This document shows, piece after piece, positions 1 through 6,212 of a stretch of 12,941 nt of DNA (positions are counted from its first letter, which is position 1; each line of letters starts with the position of its first letter). The notes below the pieces were generated by a model. That model had not been told where the DNA came from. It worked only from the letters and a program-made list of their open reading frames with translations, and searched no databases. Position numbers and translations under genes: made by a program. The stretch is from CAZHHH01 sp964532085 (GTDB taxonomy: Bacteria > Bacteroidota > Bacteroidia > Bacteroidales > Marinilabiliaceae). The stretch is from assembly GCA_964532085.1 (NCBI GenBank), contig CAZHHH010000084.1, forward strand, positions 1 through 12,941, written 5' to 3'.

Positions 1-6
1 TTTCGT

Positions 7-49
7 TGTAAGCCTTTTGTAGTATGTTAATACAACTGCAAGGCTTACA
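7..49. repeat. Imperfect hairpin downstream of the HHH-barrel gene
   Basis: Positions 7-16 and 40-49 are a perfect 10-bp inverted repeat (TGTAAGCCTT / AAGGCTTACA). An inner 5-bp stem (17-21 with 31-35) is offset by a 4-base bulge. It lies about 40 bases past the stop of the preceding minus-strand gene, so it may end that transcript. No clear T-tract is visible before the window edge, so terminator function is an inference. Confidence 0.45.
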
Positions 50-89
50 CCTTAAATAGTCTACAAAATAATCTCATCAATAATGCGGG

Positions 90-2123
90 TTAGAATTTCC
101 ATCTCATCTGTATTTTCACCTCATTGCTTTTGTTGCCGTCTATGAGGCTGTGACTACTGCCGATTTCATCTCTATCGGTATAGTGCCAAAGGGCATATCT
201 GAGCCATAATTGCATTGATTTGTTAATTTTATAATGAGCCATTGCCACCCATCTGGTGCCTTGGCCATAATATGCAGGTATTGAGAATCCATATAGAACA
301 TCTGGTTCATAGGCATATATGCGAGTTTCAAAATCGCGTGTATCCATTTTTGCATATCGGGCAGTAAATGTCCATTTACCATCGTTAGTTTTGTATCTCA
401 CATCTTGTGATAGCAAAATTCCTGTTGGGGCATCACGCCCCTCTTCTTTTACAAAGGAGAAATCAACTCTAGTTGTAAAACGCCATCCATTTGCTGAATA
501 TCTTGTTTGAAATCTTAGTTGGTCTTTAGTCTGCAATGTAATTGGTGAATTGTTTCTGTTTAAAGATGTTAGGTTAACACTTTTCTCTTTATGGCGATAT
601 CTAATAACATTTTCCCACCCATAAGATGGCGAATGTTTCAACTCTGTTAAAAAATCAAATCCGTCAGATGGTGCTTTTGTTTGGAATTTTAGCCATTCAT
701 ATTTGAAATAATCTATATAAGATGAGAGAGTTATTCCGCCAGGCAAGCTGTTTATCATACCTATATAAAGCCCCTTTTCGCCTGCAAAAGTTCCCGACTC
801 AGTAAATGGTGCGCCAAGTGGTGCTACATAATCTTTAGGTATATTTCTATAAGAAACGCTCAAATCTGTATGACCCTCTATTCCATATAACATACCAGCC
901 CAAACTGCAGGACGTGAATTATAATCAGTAGCTAATTCGCCAAACATATTAATGTTTTTAAATGTTCCGTCAAGTGCAAGCCAGCTGTTTCTTGAATGAT
1001 TCCCATTGAAAAAGAAGTTGTTATATGGTTGCCATTTGGGAATTAGTGGATATTCCAATTGATATTCAAGGTGCCCAACATCAAGAATAAACCGCCCTAA
1101 ATAGTATTTTATTTGTGCTCCATATATTAATTCTTCTGTAGTTTTTCTGTTTCTAATTTCTGTTTCTGTTCTGTGAAATCCATCTGTTTTTAAGCTAGTT
1201 ACTATTGTGTTTCCATCTTCATCTTCTGCAAGTGTAGCATCACGTTTTTGATAAGAGACAAATGGAGTAAAAGTGAAATTCCTATTTCCCATAGCAATCA
1301 TACCGCCTTTCAGTCCGCCAGATTCTACAATTGATAGCGATGGGCGATATGATGGATTTCTATTTCGTATAGAGGTTGACATACTGCTTTTTCTAGCTGG
1401 CATAGAAGTTTGTAATACCAAGCCTTGACCAGCACGCATTCTATATTGGCCAACAATTATCTGTTTTATAAATTTATTGGGCGACCAACTAATATACCCA
1501 TCTATATAGTCCATCCCTTTTGTATCATTGGTGAATATTGCTTCGCCGGGGTCTTTTTCTGTAACAATACCAATATCTACATTTCGCAAAGGAGTAAATT
1601 GTAATCGCCCAAATATTTTTGTGGGATTACCAGCATAGGGGATAGAGCCATCATCACGCATTTTATATCCAGCTTGAGTCTCTAAAATCTGCTGTCCACG
1701 AATAAGCATATCGCCTTTTGGCCTATGTTTCCACTTTCTTACAACTTCTGCTTTTTCAAATGTGATTAATGGCGAAAGCCATTCAATGGTCTGCCTATCA
1801 AATCCTTTCACCATTTGCAAATCATATATAGAATTGTAGCTACCTAGTTGATACCTAGTAAATAATAGCTCTTCAATTTGTCTATCATTTAAAAAAGGGA
1901 TTGCTTCTAGCTCTTCTCTGTTAGCTTCATTGATTAATATTGGAGAATAACTAAGTCTGACAAGCTCATCTAATATGTATGAAAAATCCTCATCGTTTTC
2001 ACTTTCTGAGGCCATATTTTCTATTATCTCTGATGCCCACAAGCGCACATCCTCTTCAACTTGTGCTTTTATTGATAGAAAAGGTATCAAAAACAGAATA
2101 AATATAAGCCTCTCTATTTTCAT
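90..2123 (-). CDS. Outer-membrane beta-barrel protein with N-terminal ComEA-like helix-hairpin-helix region
   Basis: A 677-residue protein when started at the ATG at 2123. An in-frame TTG at 2150 lies inside the upstream gene and gives a worse signal peptide. Residues 1-21 form a typical signal peptide (basic start, hydrophobic core, SIKAQ end). After an acidic helical stretch, residues about 64-121 fit the ComEA-type double helix-hairpin-helix pattern: INEANREEL, then a YQLGSYNSIYDLQ segment, then VKGF. The first hairpin reads IPFLND where PGIG is usual, so one DNA-contacting Gly-x-Gly turn is missing. The remaining ~550 residues are rich in alternating aromatic strands and Gly/Asn turns, ending in QMRWKF with a terminal Phe, as in barrel proteins inserted by the Bam machinery. 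The start follows the upstream stop by one base, implying translational coupling. The biochemical function is unknown; DNA binding at the outer membrane is only an inference from the HHH region. Confidence 0.8.
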   Translation of the reverse strand: MKIERLIFILFLIPFLSIKAQVEEDVRLWASEIIENMASESENDEDFSYILDELVRLSYSPILINEANREELEAIPFLNDRQIEELLFTRYQLGSYNSIYDLQMVKGFDRQTIEWLSPLITFEKAEVVRKWKHRPKGDMLIRGQQILETQAGYKMRDDGSIPYAGNPTKIFGRLQFTPLRNVDIGIVTEKDPGEAIFTNDTKGMDYIDGYISWSPNKFIKQIIVGQYRMRAGQGLVLQTSMPARKSSMSTSIRNRNPSYRPSLSIVESGGLKGGMIAMGNRNFTFTPFVSYQKRDATLAEDEDGNTIVTSLKTDGFHRTETEIRNRKTTEELIYGAQIKYYLGRFILDVGHLEYQLEYPLIPKWQPYNNFFFNGNHSRNSWLALDGTFKNINMFGELATDYNSRPAVWAGMLYGIEGHTDLSVSYRNIPKDYVAPLGAPFTESGTFAGEKGLYIGMINSLPGGITLSSYIDYFKYEWLKFQTKAPSDGFDFLTELKHSPSYGWENVIRYRHKEKSVNLTSLNRNNSPITLQTKDQLRFQTRYSANGWRFTTRVDFSFVKEEGRDAPTGILLSQDVRYKTNDGKWTFTARYAKMDTRDFETRIYAYEPDVLYGFSIPAYYGQGTRWVAMAHYKINKSMQLWLRYALWHYTDRDEIGSSHSLIDGNKSNEVKIQMRWKF

Positions 2124-2124
2124 A

Positions 2125-2997
2125 TTATTCTGATTTTTGCTTTTTAGCAAATGAGTATGTTATACCAAAAGCTGAAGAAATACCAAGCGTAGAGTGATTA
2201 CTCAGGCCCATATCAAATAATAGTCCTTGCCACTTTACCCCAATTCCTAATCCAAACTTTATGGGTGACGAGGAGACAGCACCTCTTAAAATTACATTTT
2301 TATGTAAACTGCCACTCATTGAATATGAGATGTTAGTTTTATACCCATCTTGCTTAAAAACGCCAACTTCCATATCCACATTGCTAGACGGTGAATAACC
2401 AAATGCCAATCTGTTTATGGTTGTTTGATATTCTTCTTCGTCATTATGCAAAACCCATTTCGATTGAGCTGGATTGTCTATAAAAAAGCCGAATCTCACC
2501 TTGTCTGACGGAAAAAGCTGCAGACCTGCATCTACTGTAAACAGATAAATATCCTCCAACTGCTCTTGATGGCGTATTATAAAATGTGGACGAACAGAAA
2601 GGTTTAACCAAGGTGCCATTTTTCGTGAAAATGCAATATTGTAATGCTGTGTATTAAATTTGTCAAATCCTTGATGAACAAATCCGCCTGAAACGACTAA
2701 ATATTTTGTAGGAAAAATTAGAAAAAGTGAGCGAGAACTCAGTTCTTTTAAGTTGTAATCATTGGAATAACCCAAACCGGCAGTAATATCCTCAACATCT
2801 GATAAGCCTGCAGAATTCGTAAAAAATGCCCAAGCTGACTTATCCAAAGCCCCCGATTTTCCAATAATACCTTCAACAGGTGTTTTCATCTGCTCTTGGG
2901 CAGAAATATTGTAAATTGAGAAAAGATATAGAATAAATAGAGATAGTATAAATCTTACTTTTCTGTTATCGTTTTTCGTTAATAGGGCATAATTCAT
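2125..2997 (-). CDS. PorV/PorQ-like outer-membrane beta-barrel protein, function unknown
   Basis: A 290-residue protein beginning at an ATG. A basic N-terminus (NDNRKVR) is followed by a hydrophobic core and ISAQ, giving a signal peptide with likely cleavage after residue 33. There is no Cys at the cleavage site, so it is not a lipoprotein. The mature start has an FFTNSAGLSDVED stretch resembling the 'NPAGL' motif of the PorV/PorQ/FadL-like barrels of Bacteroidota, followed by alternating amphipathic strands typical of a 12-14 strand barrel. PorV and PorQ proteins are linked to type IX secretion, but the motif match here is loose and no other secretion genes are visible. It is the first gene of a two-gene unit with the HHH-barrel protein, which suggests they act together in the outer membrane. 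It could equally be an uncharacterised barrel family. Confidence 0.7.
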   Translation of the reverse strand: MNYALLTKNDNRKVRFILSLFILYLFSIYNISAQEQMKTPVEGIIGKSGALDKSAWAFFTNSAGLSDVEDITAGLGYSNDYNLKELSSRSLFLIFPTKYLVVSGGFVHQGFDKFNTQHYNIAFSRKMAPWLNLSVRPHFIIRHQEQLEDIYLFTVDAGLQLFPSDKVRFGFFIDNPAQSKWVLHNDEEEYQTTINRLAFGYSPSSNVDMEVGVFKQDGYKTNISYSMSGSLHKNVILRGAVSSSPIKFGLGIGVKWQGLLFDMGLSNHSTLGISSAFGITYSFAKKQKSE

Positions 2998-3002
2998 ACA
3001 TC

Positions 3003-3029
3003 AATAAGTTAGTTTTATATAAACTTATT
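3003..3029. promoter_or_regulatory. Inverted repeat in the 5' leader of the PorV/PorQ-like gene
   Basis: AATAAGTT at 3003-3010 is repeated inverted as AACTTATT at 3022-3029, with an 11-base AT-only spacer apart from one G. It ends five bases before the ATG at 2997. It could be a leader hairpin that affects translation or an operator. In such AT-rich DNA an 8-bp repeat may also be chance. Confidence 0.3.
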
Positions 3030-3061
3030 AATTTTTATCTGTTTATACAATATAGGGGGTT

Positions 3062-3086
3062 GTTTTTTTAACCACATAGGCAACAT
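3062..3086 (+). repeat. Left terminal inverted repeat
   Basis: G followed by seven T, AACCACATAGG, then CAACAT. It matches the reverse complement of 3434-3457 at 23 of 25 aligned positions, with one gap and one substitution. Weaker similarity continues inward (TAGGA followed by T/A-rich sequence on both sides). Confidence 0.75.
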
Positions 3087-3139
3087 TTCTTCCCTATAGG
3101 ACTCTATTTGGCTTGTTAATTATTTTCTACAAAGATGTC

Positions 3140-3152
3140 GTCTCTACGAGAC
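3140..3152. repeat. Small palindrome GTCTC-TAC-GAGAC
   Basis: A perfect 5-bp stem around TAC, followed on the plus strand by a T-rich run (3153-3166). It is one of several palindromes in this block whose core contains GTAG or CTAC. It could act as a weak plus-strand terminator, but no plus-strand gene ends here. Confidence 0.45.
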
Positions 3153-3227
3153 TGTTTTTATTTTTGTTAATGGCGGTGTTAAAATTAAAGTCTTTTTTAT
3201 ATTTTTGTTCACGTTATTGCATAAACG

Positions 3228-3289
3228 CCGTAGGTGTGCCAGCTTTGTAGCGTATTGTTTTTACGCTTGAATTGAGCACCGTAGGTGTG
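3228..3289 (+). repeat. Direct repeat CCGTAGGTGTG, two copies, flanking a hairpin
   Basis: CCGTAGGTGTG occurs at 3228-3238 and again at 3279-3289. The second copy sits in a small palindrome CACC-GTA-GGTG (3277-3287). Between the copies AGCGTA (3249-3254) pairs with TACGCT (3262-3267). The unit looks like decayed REP-type repetitive DNA. I infer this from structure only. Confidence 0.5.
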
Positions 3290-3334
3290 GAACAACTTAA
3301 AAAAATACATATTAGATTATATAGGACAAAATGA

Positions 3335-3378
3335 AAACGGACGATAACGTAGGGATGCCCCTACGTTATCGTCCGTTT
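3335..3378. repeat. Perfect 20-bp hairpin with 4-base loop
   Basis: Positions 3335-3354 and 3359-3378 are exact reverse complements around the loop ATGC. The stem is more GC-rich than its surroundings and centres on GTAGGG/CCCTAC. On the minus strand it is followed by TTCATTTTG, so it could end the thyA-folA-metY transcript about 80 bases past metY. Its perfection and inner position in the MITE-like block also fit a repetitive-element core. Confidence 0.8.
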
Positions 3379-3433
3379 AAATGTTTTACGTGTTGTGTTG
3401 TGATATTTTCATTCTATCCTAACAACAAACCCT

Positions 3434-3457
3434 ATGTTCCCTATGTGGTAAAAAAAC
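3434..3457 (-). repeat. Right terminal inverted repeat
   Basis: Read on the minus strand this is G, seven T, ACCACATAGG, GAACAT, the partner of 3062-3086. The G is the last base of the TAG stop of metY. Overlapping its inner end is a 9-base tandem duplication (CCCTATGTT / CCCTATGTG, 3430-3447). Confidence 0.75.
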
Positions 3458-4737
3458 TAATCACCAAATGCCTGTTTTATATCTGCAATAATATCATCAG
3501 CATTCTCAATTCCTACAGATAGACGTATCAAATCTGGTGCAACGCCAGCCTCTTTTAACTGTTCGTCTGAAAGCTGTCTGTGTGTGTGACTTGCAGGATG
3601 AAGCACTGATGAACGTGCATCTGCAACGTGAGTTACTATTGATATTAGCTTTAAACTGTCCATAAATTGTATAGACTCTTCTCTTCCGCCTTTTAGTCCA
3701 AATGCTAATACACCGCAAGAGCCATTTGGCAGATATTTTTGTGCTAAATCATAATATTTATTGCTTTTCAAATCTGGATATTGAATCCACGCTACTTCAT
3801 CTCTACTCTTGAGGAATTCAGCTACTTTTAACGCATTTGAGCAATGTTGCTTCATTCTTAAATGCAGAGATTCTATTCCTATATTTGTTAGAAAAGCGTT
3901 TTGTGGAGATTGTGGTGCGCCTAAATCTCTCATTAATTGAACTACAGCTTTTGTGATATATGCACCTTTTCCAAATGTTTTGGTATATGTTAAACCGTGA
4001 TATGATTCATCTGGCTCGGTTAATCCTGGAAATTTATCTGCATATTTATCCCAATCGAAATTACCACTATCAACAATAGCACCGCCAACGCTTGTTGCGT
4101 GACCATCCATATATTTTGTTGTGGAATGAATTACAATATCTGCACCCCACTCAATTGGGCGACAGTTAATCGGCGTAGCAAATGTGTTATCTATAACTAA
4201 CGGCAAACCATTATCGTGTGCGACTTTTGCAAATTTTTCAATATCCAGCACCATAACTCCTGGGTTACTAATAGATTCACCAAAAATTAATTTTGTATTT
4301 GGCTGAATAGCTTTTGCAATCTCCTCTTCTGAAGCCTCTTGATCAACAAAAGTTACTTCAATTCCCATTTTTTTAAGAGTAACAGCAAATAAGTTATATG
4401 TACCGCCATATATAGTTGACGAACTAACAAAATGGTCGCCAGAAGAACAGATATTGAAAATTGCAAAAAATGATGCTGCCTGACCGCTAGAAGTAAGCAT
4501 ACCAGCTACTCCTCCTTCAAGTTCAGTTATTTTTGCAGCAACTGCATCTGATGTTGGATTTTGTAATCGAGAGTAGAAATAACCGCTCTCTTCCAAATCA
4601 AATAGGCGAGCCATTTGCTCACTTGTTTCATATTTAAAAGTTGTACTTTGGATAATCGGAACAATTCGAGATTCTCCTTTTTTAGGTGCCCAACCACCTT
4701 GTACACATATAGTTTCGTTTGATACAGATTTTGACAT
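3457..4737 (-). CDS. metY: O-acetylhomoserine sulfhydrylase (aminocarboxypropyltransferase), PLP-dependent
   Basis: This cytoplasmic enzyme is expected to convert O-acetylhomoserine plus sulfide to homocysteine and acetate, the direct-sulfhydrylation route to methionine. The 426-residue length suits MetY (about 430) rather than the shorter cystathionine synthases and lyases (about 380-400). Visible Cys/Met-metabolism PLP landmarks are YSRLQNP (residues 55-61), SSGQAAS (83-89, phosphate cup), Asp183 in VIDNTFATP (pyridine nitrogen partner) and Lys208 in HSTTKYMDG (Schiff base). MetY-type signatures are the insertion with FPGLTEPDESYHG and RDLGAPQSPQNAFL. The start ATG lies 12 bases after the folA stop, so it is the last gene of thyA-folA-metY. 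Its TAG stop overlaps the end of an inverted-repeat element. Some use of free serine-derived substrates (cysteine synthase activity) is known in the family. The main call is firm. Confidence 0.95.
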   Translation of the reverse strand: MSKSVSNETICVQGGWAPKKGESRIVPIIQSTTFKYETSEQMARLFDLEESGYFYSRLQNPTSDAVAAKITELEGGVAGMLTSSGQAASFFAIFNICSSGDHFVSSSTIYGGTYNLFAVTLKKMGIEVTFVDQEASEEEIAKAIQPNTKLIFGESISNPGVMVLDIEKFAKVAHDNGLPLVIDNTFATPINCRPIEWGADIVIHSTTKYMDGHATSVGGAIVDSGNFDWDKYADKFPGLTEPDESYHGLTYTKTFGKGAYITKAVVQLMRDLGAPQSPQNAFLTNIGIESLHLRMKQHCSNALKVAEFLKSRDEVAWIQYPDLKSNKYYDLAQKYLPNGSCGVLAFGLKGGREESIQFMDSLKLISIVTHVADARSSVLHPASHTHRQLSDEQLKEAGVAPDLIRLSVGIENADDIIADIKQAFGD

Positions 4738-4749
4738 TATTTTAAAATT

Positions 4750-5244
4750 TTATTTTTTTCTAATATATTCAACATACATATAACTGTAGTTACTTTTTTC
4801 ATCAAGAAATACTTCACTTTCGCTTGCAATTTCCCATTCATCTTCAGAAATTTCTGGAAACCAAGTATCAACATTATGAAAAGTGTGCAATATTTTGGTA
4901 ATAAGTAGTTTGTCTGCTTTATCCATAAAGAGTTTATAAATCTCGCCACCCCCAATTATAAATAGCTTTTTTTCATCTTTTGCCAAATCATAAACGTTCT
5001 CGACTGTACGCGCCATTTCGCAATTTTCAAAAGATAGATTCTCATCTCTTGTCAGAACAATGTTTCGTCGGTTTGGAAGTGCTCCTTTGGGCAATGATTG
5101 AAAGGTTTTTCGCCCCATAACTATTGCATTACCAGTGGTTAGACCTTTAAATCTTATTAAATCGCCACTTATATATGCTGGTTGGTCGCCATCTATGCCA
5201 ATTGCCAAATTTTTATCAACGGCAACAAGAAAAATTATCTCCAT
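4750..5244 (-). CDS. folA: Dihydrofolate reductase
   Basis: A 164-residue cytoplasmic enzyme that reduces dihydrofolate to tetrahydrofolate with NADPH, recycling the dihydrofolate that ThyA produces. The length is typical for the family. Landmarks are AIG in the first loop (residues 14-16), catalytic Asp28 in ISGDLIRFK, the NADPH-binding MGRKTF and PLPNRRNIVLTR-like segment (ALPNRRNIVLTR here), and IIGGGEIY. The residue matching Escherichia coli Trp22, normally Trp next to the active site, appears to be Ala23 in my alignment (QPAYISGD); this might affect antifolate binding but not identity. The gene starts 12 bases after the thyA stop and is followed 12 bases later by metY, so the three are almost certainly co-transcribed. 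No Shine-Dalgarno site is evident, as is usual for Bacteroidota. Confidence 0.95.
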   Translation of the reverse strand: MEIIFLVAVDKNLAIGIDGDQPAYISGDLIRFKGLTTGNAIVMGRKTFQSLPKGALPNRRNIVLTRDENLSFENCEMARTVENVYDLAKDEKKLFIIGGGEIYKLFMDKADKLLITKILHTFHNVDTWFPEISEDEWEIASESEVFLDEKSNYSYMYVEYIRKK

Positions 5245-5256
5245 AATTATTATGTT

Positions 5257-6051
5257 TTATACAGATATAATGCCTTTAATTAATGGGTGAGACTGATAAT
5301 CAGTAAGCTCAAAATCTTCATATTCAAAGTCGTCGATGGATTTAACATCTGGATTTATATTCATTGTTGGAAGTGAATATGGTTTCCTTGTTATCTGTAA
5401 ATTTACTTGCTCAATATGATTTGTATAAATATGTGCATCTCCAAGTGTGTGAACAAACTCTCCAGGTTTTAAACCAGTTACTTGAGCAATCATCATTGTC
5501 AAAAGTGCATAGGATGCGATATTAAAAGGTACACCTAAAAATATATCTGCGCTACGTTGATACAGTTGACAGCTTAATTTTCCGTCTGCCACATAAAACT
5601 GGAAAAGTATATGACAAGGTGGCAATTGCATTTCATCTATCTGTCCAGCATTCCATGCGCTAACTATATGTCTGCGCGAATCTGGGTTGTTTTTTATAGA
5701 TTCGATTACTTGTTTTATCTGGTCAATATTTCCACCTTTATTATCTGGCCACGAACGCCACTGATATCCATATATTGGCCCAAGCTCGCCATCCTCTTTT
5801 GCCCATTCATTCCATATTCTAACACTATTGTCTTGCAAATATTTCACATTGGTGCTTCCTTTTAAAAACCAAAGCAATTCATAAATAATTGATTTTAAGT
5901 GCATTTTTTTTGTAGTTAGAAGTGGAAATCCCTCTTCTAAGTTAAAACGCATCTGATGACCAAAAACACTGATGGTTCCTGTGCCAGTTCTATCTTTTTT
6001 TTCAAATCCATCGTCTAAAACACGTTGGATTAAATCTAAATATACTTTCAT
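5257..6051 (-). CDS. thyA: Thymidylate synthase
   Basis: A 264-residue enzyme, the same length as Escherichia coli ThyA. It methylates dUMP to dTMP using 5,10-methylene-tetrahydrofolate and releases dihydrofolate. Visible residues are Arg21 in DRTGTGT (phosphate binding), the GPIYGYQWR segment (91-99), catalytic Cys146 in LPPCHILFQFYV, the QRSADIFLGVPFN segment with the Asn that selects uracil, and HIYTNH. There are no gaps relative to the family. It is the first gene of the thyA-folA-metY unit, preceded by a gap of 161 bases with the uxuA terminator and a candidate TATTTTTG promoter element. Because this is the folate-oxidising step, coupling to folA is functionally expected. Confidence 0.97.
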   Translation of the reverse strand: MKVYLDLIQRVLDDGFEKKDRTGTGTISVFGHQMRFNLEEGFPLLTTKKMHLKSIIYELLWFLKGSTNVKYLQDNSVRIWNEWAKEDGELGPIYGYQWRSWPDNKGGNIDQIKQVIESIKNNPDSRRHIVSAWNAGQIDEMQLPPCHILFQFYVADGKLSCQLYQRSADIFLGVPFNIASYALLTMMIAQVTGLKPGEFVHTLGDAHIYTNHIEQVNLQITRKPYSLPTMNINPDVKSIDDFEYEDFELTDYQSHPLIKGIISV

Positions 6052-6078
6052 TGCTCTCAGTTTTTAAAAAATCTTATA

Positions 6079-6086
6079 CAAAAATA
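6079..6086 (-). promoter_or_regulatory. Candidate -7 element for thyA-folA-metY
   Basis: On the minus strand this reads TATTTTTG, a full match to the Bacteroidota -7 consensus TAnnTTTG, 27 bases before the thyA start. I see no convincing TTTG at the -33 distance. In AT-rich DNA such matches arise by chance, so this is tentative. Confidence 0.35.
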
Positions 6087-6150
6087 GTAATATAATTGTT
6101 GTTTTTATAAATAAAAAGAGATAACTCTATAGATTGTTTTTATATGTAAA

Positions 6151-6188
6151 AATAAAAAAATACTCTCACCGAATTGATGAGAGTATTT
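6151..6188 (-). terminator. Intrinsic terminator of uxuA
   Basis: Positions 6158-6168 and 6178-6188 form an 11-bp perfect stem (AAATACTCTCA and its complement) with a 9-base loop. Read on the minus strand it is followed directly by seven T (6157-6151) and more T-rich sequence. It lies about 25 bases past the uxuA stop, so it should separate uxuA from the thyA operon. Confidence 0.85.
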
Positions 6189-6212
6189 GTAAAAATTGTT
6201 TTATGAAAATTT

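Larger units (their letters stand above)
3062..3457. mobile_element. Putative 396-bp MITE-like element with 24-25 bp terminal inverted repeats
   Basis: The ends 3062-3086 and 3434-3457 are inverted copies. Both read G, seven T, then ACCACATAGG and AACAT, differing by one extra A and one C/G change. Between them are no credible genes but several palindromes (3140-3152, 3249-3267, 3277-3287 and 3335-3378). No transposase is present and I could not find a clear target-site duplication, so a non-autonomous element is an inference. A cluster of REP-like repeats is the main alternative. The right end begins on the last base of the metY stop codon. Confidence 0.55.

Noticed and set aside
2124..2150. 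TTG start for the HHH-barrel gene inside the upstream gene
   Set aside because: The ATG at 2123 gives a clean signal peptide and sits one base after the upstream stop, a normal coupled start.
3055..3062. Target-site duplication flanking the inverted-repeat element
   Set aside because: The bases outside the two ends (GGGGGTT on the left, TAATCACC on the right) are not direct repeats. A very short or decayed duplication cannot be excluded.
3062..3457. CRISPR array in the repeat-rich block
   Set aside because: The repeats are inverted and unlike each other, with no regular repeat-spacer period and no cas genes nearby.
3331..3522. A 63-codon plus-strand open frame over the 20-bp hairpin
   Set aside because: It crosses the palindrome and runs into the 3' end of metY on the opposite strand, has no family resemblance, and is better explained by the repeat.
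4737..4955. A 72-codon frame overlapping folA on the same strand
   Set aside because: It lies in another frame of a clearly recognised folA and has low-complexity content.
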